Below are positions 12,801 through 24,783 of a DNA stretch of 64,000 bases, piece after piece. The position numbers and the translations under genes are program-made. The notes under the pieces were generated by a model that was given only the letters and a program-made list of their open reading frames with translations, did no database searches and was not told the DNA's origin. Each line of letters starts with the position of its first letter. Within the stretch, counting starts at the first letter, position 1. This DNA is from Azorinus chamasolen (Eukaryota > Mollusca > Bivalvia > Cardiida > Solecurtidae), in NCBI GenBank assembly GCA_963576725.1, contig OY755243.1, forward strand, positions 73,244,106 to 73,308,105, given 5' to 3'.

Positions 12801-15068
12801 TGTCACAACTGTTTGTGTAAATGAATAGTTCTTATCCCCTGTTTGTTTGGTGAGCTTAGATTGTAAGGTTGCCACGCCTGTATTCCTTAATGATTCTGAA
12901 AGTTCAGGATTTTCAGCTATTTCTTTCATGATACTTCCTACATCACCCTTAGGCTCATTAGGGCTGTCCATTGTGTCAAATGCCTGTATAAATTTTTCTG
13001 ATGGCCATTCTGAAGAAAGGCGAAGGAGGCCTTGTTCGACTGCAGTTTGAACAGGCATAGTTGCACCAGTGTTGGGATCTCTGAACGTTCCCGTTTTTTC
13101 ATTCAACAATCCACGCGCACTAGCATCTGATACAGAAATTGAGCGAATACCTGCCTCTTTTTGGCCAGGCTGGAGACGCGTCGTTACTGTTGTATGTGTC
13201 ACAGCTGGGCTTAACACTTCCAGAACAGTTTGTGCATCATCTGTTGAAAGAATCCCTTCTACAGTTGCCTGTTGTAGACTTACAGCTCTTCTTGAATTGG
13301 GGTCACGTATTTCTATTTGATCAGGGGACACAAGGCCAATCTGAATTGCTTTTAAAAGCGAGATATTTCTACCGCTGGCATCTTTGATTGACAGATCATT
13401 TGATAAAGTTTCTGCAATATCCTTGTCAATAAAATTTTGTCCAGATGCAGCCTTTAAGAGAATTCTCCTACCTGAGGCAGAGTCTACAAAATCACCATTG
13501 CTTGTTATTATACCCTTTTTCATTGCTTGGTGGATAGTAAGCATTCTACCGCTTTTTGTATCCTTCACACACGGTTTTGCAAAGGAAAGGTCCTCATGAA
13601 CTAGTTTAATATGCCCTGCATCAACAGCTTCCACAAAAGATTCACCAGAAGGTTTAGCATCTGGTTGTACCAGGCCTTGGTCATCAATCAATCCTTTACC
13701 AATAGCTTCAGATATGGACAAAACATCACCTGTCTGAGTGTCTACTATACATTTTGATTCAGAGTCTATTACACAAGTATCAAGAGCTTCTTTGAATGAT
13801 ATCACACGTCCAGTCTGAGGATCAAGAACTCTGCCATTATCTAACAACACACCTTCATTCAATGCTTTAGGTAAAGCTGTGGGTTTGTTAATCAGTTTTC
13901 TTTGATATGCATCATCTAGAGATAGTTTTTGTCCATTGGATTTGTTCAAGAATTTCCCACTTTCTGGGTCAATTATTCCATGTGTAACTGCCTCTAAAAG
14001 TGTCATGATTTTCCCTGAATGAGGATCTTTAATCTCTCTCTTTGAGGAATCCAACAATCCCTTTTCAACTGCTTCAATAACTGTCATTTGTGATCCAGTG
14101 CTTGGGTCACTTATTTTTCCAGTTTCTGGAATGTACAAACCACTTTCAATGGCTTCCCCTAGACCTATTCTAACTGTATTGGCTGATAAGTCTTTTTCAA
14201 CAAAAACTGCTTGTGATTGAGTAATGCGAGTCACTGTAACACCCTCACCACTTATTCTTGTAGCACACTGTTCAGGAATAATTCCTCTTGATACTGCCTC
14301 TGGTAACGACACATACTTTCCTGAACTTGGGTCTTTCACTTTATTTGTTAAAGGATCAAACAGCTCTCTTTGCATGGCTTCTAGTAGTGTGCAGTCTCTT
14401 CCAGAAAATGGATCCATTATTCCACAAGGTGAAGACAACTGTTTGTGTAGATCATTCGAAATGTACTTATTTGTGAGTGCTTGATTTATGGTCATTTTTC
14501 TATTTGTTCTGGGATCTAACAAAGCACCACTTTTGGGGTCAAATATTCCTGCCTTGATTGAGTCTACAAGTGTTATTTTTCTTCCAGTTATTGGATTTAG
14601 AACAGCAGGAGATGCTAGTTGAGTGCCTTCTGGTGCCAGACACCCTTGTTTTACAGTTATCAATGTCTGTTCTGCTGGAGTAATATTCAACACAATTTCA
14701 TCCTCAGAGTCCACTCCAGACAGACTTGTAATACTAGCTATTTTCTGTGAAATTCTATCTGTAGACACTGGTGGTGTTTTCATTCTCCATTTCACTGGAG
14801 TTGAAACTGCTGCACTTACAGCCACAGTCCTTCCTTGCAGTGGTGTCTCAAGTCTTGGAGCCTCCTTTCTGGTGACATTAATTGATGTTTGGCTACCAAA
14901 TGTCTGACCAGTTTTGCCCATGGCCTGAAGTCCACCATAGCCCTCAAAGTCTGCCAGCTGTTGGAAGTATTCTTGCATATCCTCATCTACAAGCATGGAA
15001 GACCTCTTTGTCAGTTCAGCTCTAAATGTTCGGAGCAGAGGTACTTTATCTGTCACCAAGACAGGGAA
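9837..15068 (-). CDS. MACF1: Spectraplakin giant exon 22: plakin repeats, block 1
   Basis: A 5,232-bp open exon, 1,744 codons, phase 0 at both ends (acceptor TTTTCAG|TTC, donor GGG|GTGAGT). After a linker of about 100 residues (ending near MGKTGQTFGSQTSIN) come about 40 plakin (plectin-type) repeats of roughly 38 residues. Each pairs a beta-hairpin such as DPxTGxxLSV with a helix like EAIxxGLID. Near residue 1240 (about 11310-11365) repeats are interrupted by an Arg/Glu-rich segment (RMRVESERRESERERR) and an acidic linker, after which repeats resume. Near 10141-10215 a repeat runs into a short hydrophobic stretch, GLLAVVGAPVLAGKAVYDA. In other spectraplakins such exons are alternatively spliced and bind intermediate-filament or apical junction components; that role is inferred here. 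Confidence 0.95.
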
Positions 15069-15144
15069 CTGAAAAGAAAATGGAACAACCACATAACAAT
15101 GTAAAACTAAACATACATGTACTATACAATACTGAATCTTCTTC

Positions 15145-15370
15145 TTAACCCATTACCTCATAGGCTATTTTTAGACACAACCTCTTCGAATAGATCTACC
15201 GAAAAGGAGCATTAACTAGAGAAAATGAAAATGTTAGAAGTTTGTAGTTTGAAACCATTGTGATAAATAGAGCATTTGCTCCTATAGGAGCAAATGCTCT
15301 ATTTATCACAATGGTTTCACAAGGTGACTTTTACAGAGTCGTCAAAAGTCAATATGAGGGAATGGGTGAA
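15145..15370. mobile_element. Family B MITE with perfect 68-bp palindrome
   Basis: TTAACCCATTACCTCATAGG start, GGGAATGGGTGAA end. The palindrome 15251-15318 has two 34-base arms with no mismatch, beginning GAAACCATTGTGATAAATAG and meeting at CTCCTATAGGAG. Confidence 0.9.
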
Positions 15371-15599
15371 TAATAATTCTAAACAAAAAGGCAGCTGCAT
15401 GAAAGGCCAGTCCAGGTGGATATTCAATTGAGCAAAGACAAATTGCTAATTGTGATAAAGTTGAGTAGGCACGGGTAGACAGCCAACATTAAGAATTTTG
15501 CCAAATTCAAAATTTAAAGGGGTAAAACCAAGCAGTGACCATGTCTTTTAAGGGATCAGACAAAAACTCTGACAATATATACTGCCATTTACGAGGTGA

Positions 15600-15824
15600 G
15601 TTGACCCTTTCCATCATACAAACTTTGCAATCAGAGTAGACTCAGATCAGATGACTCCTGTAGGAGCCTTCTGATAAGGGTCTACTCTGTTTGTTTAAGA
15701 AATTAGATTACATCTGAGTCTACTGTTTCTACCAATACCTCCAAAATCTTGTGTACATATGCCATTAAAAGAAATCAGCTAATAAATATTCATGAGGTCA
15801 TAATTTTTACTCGGAAAGGGTTAA
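15600..15824 (+). mobile_element. Family A MITE
   Basis: Start mutated to TTGACCC, end GAAAGGGTTAA; hairpin core intact but mismatched. Confidence 0.8.
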
Positions 15825-16188
15825 CTTCATCAATTCCATTGATATTGGAAAACAGTTTCTTAAACAGTAGACAACTGTCAACAAAGAAAGGGACACAGCT
15901 CTGGAATGGCTTAGGAAAATCATGCAAAAACTGGTTGTGATTAAACTTCAGTTAAGATCTGAGAAAATTAATATAATGGAAAACTTATACAGATATTCAT
16001 AGTGCCATTATTTCTTACATATTAATGATGTATAGGGTTAAACTAATGGAGTAGTAGATAATGTGGACCCTGATAGTATTTCTCCTTTAGGAGCAGCTGA
16101 TCTGGGACTACATTATTTGTCTTAAGTTTGTCTGTCTGAGTATATACTTTGTAAAAATACATGTCAGTACAAATAATAATTCAGTTCA

Positions 16189-16833
16189 CTAACCCTTTAC
16201 TCCATGAAAATTCATGTAAAAAACAAGATGTGTTTGTGAAACACTATGCCCCCGCCCAATTTGACCTTTGACCCTGAAGGATGACCTTGACCTTAATATG
16301 TCACCCCTCAAAATGTGCAGCTTCATGAGATGCACATGCATGCCAAATATCAAGTCTCTATCTCTACTTGTTTAAAGGTTATGGCCAATGTTAAAGTCGG
16401 TGATTTGGCCTATATATTTGACCTCTGACCTTGAATGATGACCTTGACCTTGACATGTCACCACTCAAAATGTGCGGCTTTATCAGATACATATGCATGC
16501 CAAATATCAAGTCTCTATCTGTACTGGCTCAAAAGTTATGCCCAATGTTAAAGTTTGTGACAAACAGACAGACAAACAAACAGGGCAAAAACAATATGGC
16601 CCCCAGATCAGATCTGGGGGCATAATAATGATATCAGGAATATTAATAAGATTATTTTTCTTATTGGTACATGAACATTGGAAATTTTGGTCATGGCAGA
16701 AGCTGTAGCATAAGATCTATATAATTCAAAAAGCAAACAGAGCAGACCCTCATTAGACCGCTCCTACTGGAAACATCAGATTTTGGTCTGCTCTGCAAAT
16801 GCGTTAATTTGTATTTATGGAGTGAAGGGTTAA
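16189..16833 (-). mobile_element. Family A MITE split by a pearl-like element
   Basis: CTAACCCTTTACTCCATGAA start, GGAGTGAAGGGTTAA end; hairpin 16732-16802 reduced on one arm. Confidence 0.8.
16224..16625. mobile_element. Short pearl-like element inserted in a family A element
   Basis: Begins CAAGATGTGTTTGTGAAACAC-type head with ATGCCCCC and ends TCTGGGGGCATAA. Two units of about 157 bp (GATGACCTTGACCTT at about 16279 and 16436) and a short CAGACAGACAAACAAACAGG tract. Removing it restores the family A sequence exactly between an A and a T with no duplication. Confidence 0.8.
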
Positions 16834-17270
16834 GTCCTAATTTTAAACTAGAAACATGTATTAGAAATAGAATGTAATATTTTATAGAAATGAGAACCAA
16901 GTGTCCCCAATTATGCATAATTATGCAGCAATTTTGACTAGGGCTAAAACTCAAGTGTTACTGAAATCAGATCATAACAGTGTACAAGTCATATAATGAT
17001 CAGCCATCCTACAAAGTCTCAAGACTCTGGGTAACATACTTCTGGGTCAGAGGTTAAAAAACTTTCTGCTTGAGTCTGAGATCATTCTCAAGCATCTGAA
17101 TGTCCAGATTTTGAGTTTATGACACAAACAAGACTGACAAATTTATGGACAGACAGACAGGCAGACAAAGGGAAAACATGGATAAATCTAACTCCCCATC
17201 CCCTCACATACTTTTCAAAATCGGGTGCATAAAAAGTATATATTTTTACTAGGCCACACACAATACTCAC

Positions 17271-17492
17271 ATGTACATCAATATTTGCCTCAGTAAACAC
17301 GTTCTTGATCTCCTGCAACCTTCTGTTTGCCCAAAGCACCTGATCGATGTACTGCCTATTGAGAGCATCAAGATCAGTCTTTATGGTTTCAGCACCAGTG
17401 GCTTTACGGGCTCTTTTGTGAAGTCCCTCAGCAAGCCCAGCATCCACACTATGCAGGTTGTCTTGGTATTGTTGAAGTTTCTTTTCATAAAT
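17271..17492 (-). CDS. MACF1: Spectraplakin exon 21: last plakin-domain helix exon
   Basis: Seventy-four codons, phase 0 to 0: IYEKKLQQYQDNLHSVDAGL, later TDLDALNRQYIDQVLWANRR and EIKNVFTEANIDVH. Two helices of the final spectrin-type repeat leading to the plakin repeat region. Acceptor TTCCAG|ATT, donor CAT|GTGAGT. It is isolated between introns of 12.9 kb and 2.2 kb, as expected at the junction between plakin domain and isoform-specific plakin-repeat exons. Confidence 0.9.
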
Positions 17493-17960
17493 CTGGAAAA
17501 GACAATGGTATCTTTAATCCTTCGAAAAAAATGTGCCCAACAACAGCAATGACCTGTATCCATGCCCAACAACAGCAATGACCTGTATCCATGCTTATAA
17601 AACTTTTTAGTTGAGTCTGAGTTCGTTCTCAAGTTTTGGAATGGTCAGATTTGAGCCTTTGGCATGGACCCTGAAGTATATATATGTACCATAGAGGCAT
17701 CTGTTGTGTGTAAACTGAAATCACAGCAACAGAAAAAGGTACATACTCAAATACTAAAATAATCATTTCTCCACCAAACCATATGTTGTGACAACTCTTT
17801 TGAATCGTCTCTTAGTCTCATAGGTTTGGTGGAGAAATAAGGAGCTATACTTGAAACTATTTTAATTTATGCATTTTATCTGGACATCTGTGAAATTATA
17901 TTTTGCAATTAGAGCATGACTTTGAGGACTTGGTATCATAAATGGGCTGCATGTTTCATT

Positions 17961-18195
17961 GCAACCTTTACTCCATAGAAGATGCCTTTTGACACCTTGG
18001 AAAGCAGAATAGATCCAGATCAGATGACTCCTATAGGTCTACTCTGTTTGCTTTTGAAAGAACATCGGACTATACACTTTCTGCAATGGCCAAATATTCC
18101 TTTGTTCATATGCTATTACATGTATAAAATATCATCTAGTCAGTATTCCCGATGTCATTATTTCTTACATGAATTTTTATTGAGTAAAGTGTTAA
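17961..18195 (+). mobile_element. Family A MITE, abutting the next copy
   Basis: Left end decayed, right end GAGTAAAGTGTTAA. The terminal TTAA (18192-18195) is also the first TTAA of the neighbouring element. Confidence 0.75.
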
Positions 18196-18431
18196 CCCTT
18201 CATTCCATTAATACGCCTTTCTACACCTTTGCAAACAGTGCAGACCAAGATCAGGCTGCTCCTATAGAAGTGTTTGATCAGGGTCAGCTGTTTGCATGTG
18301 ACATGGTGTTGATACGATTCTACAGTCCCCCCCCCCCCCCCCCCCCAAAAAAAAAAAAATCAAAAAAAAATCTAATTAACATTCCTGATGTCATTATTTC
18401 TTGCATGAATATTCATGGAGTAAAGGGTTAT
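18192..18431 (+). mobile_element. Family A MITE with poly-C/poly-A interruption
   Basis: TTAACCCTTCATTCCATTAA start, AGTAAAGGGTTA end. Part of the right half is replaced by 20 C (18327-18346) followed by 13 A. Confidence 0.78.
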
Positions 18432-18531
18432 CCCGACAATTTAAGCAGTATTTACTCTTTCCTCTCTAATTCGCTGGGTGTCTATTCCTTTATCTGTTGA
18501 ATGGTTATGTACTCAATAATGACTATGAATA

Positions 18532-18745
18532 TTAACCCTTTCCCTGTTCTATGTTTACTACTGAATATTCATGAACAAAATATAGAAGGTGGAACATTTT
18601 AGCCATTTTAGAAAGTAAAGAAACAGATCTTTCAAATTTCATTAGCAAACAGAGCAGACCTTGATCAGACGGCTCCTATGGGAGATCTGGGTCTACTCTG
18701 TTTGCATAAGCATGAAAACACATTTATATGAGGGGAAAGGGTTAA
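18532..18745 (-). mobile_element. Family A2 MITE
   Basis: TTAACCCTTTCCCTGTTCTA end type, opposite end ATGAGGGGAAAGGGTTAA; hairpin shortened by loss of half the apex. Confidence 0.82.
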
Positions 18746-18988
18746 TTAGCTGAATTTCTATAATGGAATTATGAAGACGGGAATGTTTCATCATGGCAGA
18801 AACTGTATAATCAGGTCTGTATCATTTCATAGAGACAGAACAGACCCTGATCAGACAACTCCTACACAAGCAATCTGATCAGGGTATTCTGTGTTGGCAG
18901 TTGCACCAAAATGTTTCTCTATTCTGTTAAGGGTTGGTCTTCTAAGTAATAATGAAGACTGAGGATATTGTATCTTTGAACATTTGCA

Positions 18989-19283
18989 TTAACCCTTTAC
19001 TCCATAAATACACCTTTGTACGCCTCTGAAAACAGAGTAGACCCAGATCAGATGGCACATATAGGAGCCGTCTGATCAGGGTCTGCTGTCTTTGCTTATG
19101 GAATAATATAAATCTGGTTCTACATTTTCTGCTTTGGCAAAGATTTCATGTATTAATATGCCGTTTTAAAAATTAATCCAATTGATATTCATGAAGTCAT
19201 CATTTTTTCATGAATATTTATAAACCCTGGGTCTACTCTGTTTGTAAAGGCGTTAAAAAGTGTATCTATGAAGTAAGGGTTAA
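18989..19283 (+). mobile_element. Composite of two family A copies
   Basis: TTAACCCTTTACTCC start. The right half runs into AACCCTGGGTCTACTCTGTT from a second, reverse copy and ends GAAGTAAGGGTTAA, suggesting recombination between copies. Confidence 0.7.
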
Positions 19284-19508
19284 CCCTTTCCTCCATTAAT
19301 ATGCCTTTCTACGCCTCTGTAATAGTCATTTCTTGAAACCATTGTAATAAATAGAGCATTTGCTCCATAGGAGCAAATGCTTTTTTTATCATGATGGTTT
19401 CAATACTACACAATTCTAACATTTTCCTTTTCTCTAGTAAATGCTCCTTTTGGGTAGATTCATTGAAAGAGGTTGGGTCTAAAAATAGCCTATGGAGTAA
19501 AGGGTTAT
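19280..19508. mobile_element. Family B MITE with an A-like left end
   Basis: Begins TTAACCCTTTCCTCCATTAA like A but continues into the B hairpin (GAGCATTTGCTCC at 19352) and the B right end (AATAGCCTATGGAG). Confidence 0.78.
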
Positions 19509-19790
19509 TTCACTGGTCTGTGTTAGTTGAGACACTTTACAACTATATAGCAACCAAAGCAATTTAGAAAACACAGCAGAATTTTCTACTATAAAGCTTT
19601 CAATATGAAAAGCAATGCACTGAGAAATGGCGATGACAATGAAACTATGTTGAGCACTGTAATTTCAAAACTATCTATCTGTCAATTTTCTTCTGTTCTT
19701 CTTACAAAATACTTCATCAGTTATGGGTCTGTTCTGTTTGCTTATGGAATTGTTTGATTACAATTTCAGCCATTGCAATAACATCAGTAT

Positions 19791-19886
19791 CCATGCTTAT
19801 GAAACTTTTTAGTTGAGACCAATTATCTGACCAATTAAAAGCTTGAGAACAAACTTAGACTCAACTAAAAAGCTTTATAAGCATGG
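19791..19886. mobile_element. Foldback L, 96 bp
   Basis: Arms CCATGCTTATGAAACTTTTT and its near complement ending AAGCATGG around GACCAATTATCTGACC. Related halves lie near 17585-17640. Confidence 0.7.
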
Positions 19887-20616
19887 ACCCAGGTGTTCAT
19901 GTGCCAAAAAAATCAGCTAATAAATATGCATTGGGTTATCATTCCTTACATGAATATTCTTTAGGTAAAGTGAGTGATAAGAAGATAGCCTTGCTGATTT
20001 TGTATCGCTTACCCAAGTTACCATAGGACTAACTTTTAATGTATGGCAGAGCAACAGATAAAGGTGCATACGCCAATACTAAAATCTTCTTTCCCCATCA
20101 AACCCTATGTTGTGACCACTCTTTAGAATCGTCTCGAAGGGTTTGGTGAAGAAGTAATGAATTTATTCTTGAAAATATTTTCATTTATGAATCTTATCTG
20201 GACCTCTAATGCAGAAATAATATTGAAAACTGTGTTACACATTAGCTAAATATGCTTGTCTAACTCTTCTCAACCAGGGGGTGTTTGTACTTTTCGGAGG
20301 TCTAATTGTCCTCCTCCATCTAAGCATGTCTAGGACAAGTGATGAACAAAGCTGATCTATGGCCAGCATGGAAGACATGGTTTGCCTTAATCCATTAATG
20401 ATAAGATATGCCTTTTGATGCCTTACCAAACAGAGTAGACCCAGATCAGACAGCTACTGTAAAAGTTGTCTGATCAGGGTCTGCTCTGTTTGCTTATCAA
20501 GTAATATAGATCTAATTACTACTGTATACAGTTTCTGCCATGGCTAAAATTATATGACCATAAATAATATAATCAAGACTGCTATTAAGAAATTGGATAC
20601 TAAAGCGAAAACAAAA

Positions 20617-22045
20617 CAAGAGATGTTTGTAAAACATGTATACCCCCCAGACCCCCTGACCTTTGATCTAGTGACCTCAACTATAGAGGTCATCTAGTCC
20701 CCTAAGTGGTCATGACTAATCAACACGGCAACTTTGAAGATCCTAAGCCAAACCACTGATCATTTATTGATCTAAAAACATTTCACAAGTTAAGGTCATG
20801 GATTGGTGACCTTGACCTTTGACCTAGTGACCTGAACAACTATAGGGGTCATCTAGTGGTCACGACCAACCACCACAGCAAGTTTGAAGAATCCGAACCA
20901 AACCATTGAGCAGTTATTAATCTGAAACCATTTCATCAGTTAAGGTCATGGTGACCTTGACCTTTGACCTAGTGACCTCAAAAACAATAGGGGTCATCTA
21001 GTTGTCATGACCAACCACCACAGCAAGTTTGAAGATCCTAAGCCAAACCCCTGAGCAGTTATTGATTGGAAACCATTTCACCAATTAAGGTCATGGTGAC
21101 CTTGACCTTTGACCTAGTGACCTCAAAAACAATAGGGGTCATCTAGTGGTCATGACCAACCTCCACAGCAAGTTTGAAGATCCTAAGCCAAACCCTTGCG
21201 CAGTTATTGATCGGAAACCATTTCACCAGTTAAGGTCATGGTGACCTTGACCTTTGACCAAGTGACCTAAAAAACAATAGGGGCCATCTAGTGGTCATGA
21301 CCAACCACCTAAGCGAGTTTGAAGATCCTAAGCCAAACCCTTGAGCAGTTATTGATCAAACACCATTTTACCAGTTAAGGTCATGGTGACCTTGACCTTT
21401 GACCTAGTGACCTAAAAAACAATAGGGGTCATCTAGTTGTCATGACCAACCACCTAAGCAAGTTTGAAGATCCTAAGCCAATCCCTTGAGCAGTTATTGA
21501 TCGGAAACCATTTAACCAGTTAAGGTCATGGTGACCTTGACCTTTGACCTAGTGACCTCAAAAACAATAGGGGTCATCTAGTGGTCATGACCAACCACCA
21601 CAGCAAGTTTGAAGATCCCAAGCCAAACCCTTAAGCAGTTATTGATCGGAAACCATTTAACAAGTTAAGGTCATGTGACCTTGACCTTTGACCTAGTGAC
21701 CTAAAAAACAATAGGGGTCATCTAGTGGTCATGACCAACCACCACAGCAAGTTTGAAGATCCCAAGCCAAACCCTTCAGCAGTTATTGATCGGAAACTAT
21801 TTCACCAGTTAAGGTCATTGTGACCTTGACCTTTGACCTAGTGACCTCAAAAACAATAGGGGTCATCTAGTTATCATGACCAACCACCACAGCAAGTTTG
21901 AAGATCCTACGCCAAATCGTTTATTAGTTATCATTCGGAAACCATCGATCTACCGACCGACCGACCGACCGACGGACGGACGGACGGACCGACCGACCGA
22001 CATGTGCAAAGCAATATACCCCCATTTTTTCAAAAGGGGGTATAA
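20617..22045. mobile_element. Pearl-like element with eight to nine 145-bp units
   Basis: Begins CAAGAGATGTTTGTAAAACA and TACCCCCC, ends AAGGGGGTATAA. The TAAGGTCA motif recurs at 20801, 20941, 21086, 21231, 21376, 21521, 21666 and 21810 (mostly 145 bp). A (CCGA)n/(CGGA)n tract (21951-22002) lies before the tail. Units contain TGACCTTGACCTTTGACCT, shared with the other pearl-like elements although the rest of the unit is unrelated. Confidence 0.85.
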
Positions 22046-23061
22046 TAAACGTAAATGGACCAAAAATAACGGACAATAAATGATCCTCATTAAGCTTGAA
22101 GCTTGATTTTAGCATTTCATTCTGAGATGAACTAAAATCTTATAAAATGCCTAAGTTGTACCTAAAATTAGTATGTATGTGTGTCTTCAACATAAAACTA
22201 ATTTCAGTAAAAAAGGCTAAATTGTTTCAAAATTGAACAAGTTTAGTGAGCAAGCTCGCATACACCACACCGCCACAATGTCAGAGAAAAAAAGTGGTTC
22301 CCCATGACAGATTCCTCTGAAATTCAAACTCATCCAAGCTTTTATTCATGACAATTCTTAAAGCAATAAATAGCAATAATGTATTATGATACACGGATGG
22401 ACAGGTCAAAAACTGTATACCCATTGCAACTTTGTTGCGTGGGGTATAACAAATAACAATTTGCAACCAACCAGCAACACTAACTTCAGTCATACAATGA
22501 TACTGATATTTAACAACAGCCCATACGTCCCATGAAACAATCCATTCCCACCAGTCCCATGCTGTGGCTTCCCATATAAATCCTGATTTGATCACTTCAG
22601 ATAATGACCAAGAAACTGTGTTCCAATAAATTATTTTTATATAAATCCTTTAAATGTGGGAAGTGTACTGTTATTTGCAAACAGTGTAGACCCAGATCAG
22701 AGGGCTCCGAGCGGGTCTTCACATGTTTGTCATTCAAATTATACCCATTCATTAAAAGTGTTAAATACTTTTTTCACCATTTTGCACTGTTGTACCTGTA
22801 ATTTCTTTACTGTACACCATGTTGTCACAATTCTGTCTATACCATGCAAAGTACCTCATAACTATACAGTCCACAGGCTTAAAAATAACTTGCTAGTCTT
22901 GAATGACAAACGGTGCAGACCCTGATCAGAGGGCTCCTCTAGGAGTCTACACTGTTTGCAAATAACTGCATGCATGTCCCGCATTTAAAGAGGTCAATTA
23001 TCTGGTAACATTGGCATGCCCAAACCCATATCATTCAGTTCCTTTTCTCACTTCCAACCTT

Positions 23062-23292
23062 TGACCCTTACCTGACGAATATTCATGTAAGAAATAATGA
23101 TATGGTTATGATTGTTTATTATTTTATAATAGCATATGAACACAGGTTATTGTAGAAACTAGAATCAGAACAATACTAGTTCATATGCAAACAGAGCAGA
23201 CCCTGATCAGACAGTTCCTACAGAAGCCATCTGATCTGAGTCTACTCTGTTAGCAAAGGTGTCAAATAACATCTGTATGGAGTAGTTTAAAC
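23062..23292 (-). mobile_element. Family A MITE
   Basis: Starts ACCCTTACCTGACGAATATT; core 23188-23258 with the GCAGACCCTGATC arm first; right end decayed (GGAGTAGTTTAA). Confidence 0.75.
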
Positions 23293-23809
23293 ATTTTCTC
23301 TGCTCATAGTGTACCTTTTATTTTTCAATAAATATAACTATAGTTTGTCAGTATTGATGTACCCATTTCAAATCTCCTTAAACACCTCACACATCATGCT
23401 AATAAGAAAATGCCAGGTCAAAACATTCACAATTTCAAGTATGCAAGTTTGTTCAATAAAATGTACAAAATCATTTTGAATCATAATTTTATTTTGTGTG
23501 ATGGGACAATGCATTTAAGTATTATTGTTTCAGCAAGTTAAAAGGTTAGAATTCTATTTATCAAAATATACATTCATTCAATTGTTAAGTCAACTTAAAG
23601 AAAAAAAAACTGTCTTTCATGAGCTTTATTGGATCAACATTAGATGCTGACAAACACAACTCAATAAAAAATTATCTGACACTCAGGTTTTATATTTTCA
23701 GAGCATTTCTTTTCCAAAACAGTATCCCAAGTTTCAAACGATTTAGATCAATCATGATCTTATCATGATCCTAAATATTTGCAAAAATTGGTTCCTAGTG
23801 TTGAAAGGG

Positions 23810-24017
23810 TACACCCTTTCCCTATTCTGTGTTCATTACAAATTTCAATAGTAATAATTAAATATGGAAGGTTGAATACTGTAGCCATTTTAGAAAGTAA
23901 AGAAACGGATCTTTCAAATCTTATAAACAAACAGAGCAGACCCTGATCAGACGTCTGATCTGGGTCTACTCTGTCTGCAAATGCGTGAAATCATGTTTAT
24001 ATGAGGGAAAGGGTTAA
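23810..24017 (-). mobile_element. Family A2 MITE, hairpin half lost
   Basis: ACACCCTTTCCCTATTCTGT start, GAGGGAAAGGGTTAA end; arms meet directly at GACGTC without the CTCC apex. Confidence 0.8.
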
Positions 24018-24783
24018 TATAAAATAAGTTGACTTAACAGGCTTTATATCTGTACATTTCAATCACACAATTAATTAAAGCTGGATGCTTTCATGCAAGG
24101 ATTAGTGACAAGCCAGGCAGTTGTTAGAAGGTCAAAACTTAGAGAAACAATTGCAAGAACCCATCATGCCAACCATTGCAACACTTTATAATACAAAGCC
24201 CAAGATCAGGAGTTCTCAGATACAAATATCTGCATATTTCTCAGAGCTACAGATAAAGGTGCGTACCCAAATACTAAAATCGTCATTTCTCAACCAAACC
24301 CTATACTGTGTCCACTCTTTAGAGACTCTAAAAAGCGGTCACAGTATAAAGTTTGGCGGAAAAATAAAGGAGCTATCCTTGAAAATGTTGAAATTTATGG
24401 ATCTGTATTTCTGCCTTATGCTGTATTCTCCCTAATAAATGCCCCCACTCTAATAAACATCAACTTTCCTCTTGGGGAAAACTATTGATCAATAAAACAA
24501 CTAAAACCTTATATAATAACCATTAAATGAAGATATATAGATTTTATATATATATATAGGTAGCTTAATGCAGACTAAAAGCAATACAGAAAGCTCCTCT
24601 CAGAAACTTTCTGCAGTGCCTTCATTCTGCACTAAGAATCCACCTGTGTACAAAATGCGAATAGTTCATTTAAAAAATGTAATGCACCATGGAGCATTTA
24701 TTAGAAATAATACAGTATTATGTTGTAACTATTCATTGGAAATCTTCTGAAATGATTCTTATAAACAGAAACTTGTCAACTAC

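Larger units (their letters stand above)
15069..17270 (-). other. Intron 21: families B, A and a pearl-like insertion
   Basis: Holds B (15145-15370), A (15600-15824), an A end near 15960-16040, and A at 16189-16833 interrupted by a pearl-like element (16224-16625). A partial relative of foldback L lies near 17045-17130. The stretch 15370-15600 has no recognised repeat. Confidence 0.8.

Noticed and set aside
3665..15104. Many plus-strand readings opposite the giant exons
   Set aside because: Their composition mirrors the plakin-repeat periodicity on the other strand; no independent support.
17088..17447. Reading starting MDAGLAEGLHKRARKATG as an independent gene
   Set aside because: It is exon 21 of the spectraplakin plus read-through into the intron past a GTGAGT donor; the real exon starts further upstream at 17492.
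18301..18372. Poly-A after poly-C as a retrotransposon tail
   Set aside because: No RNA polymerase III promoter boxes or LINE-like sequence precede it, and it lies inside a family A element.
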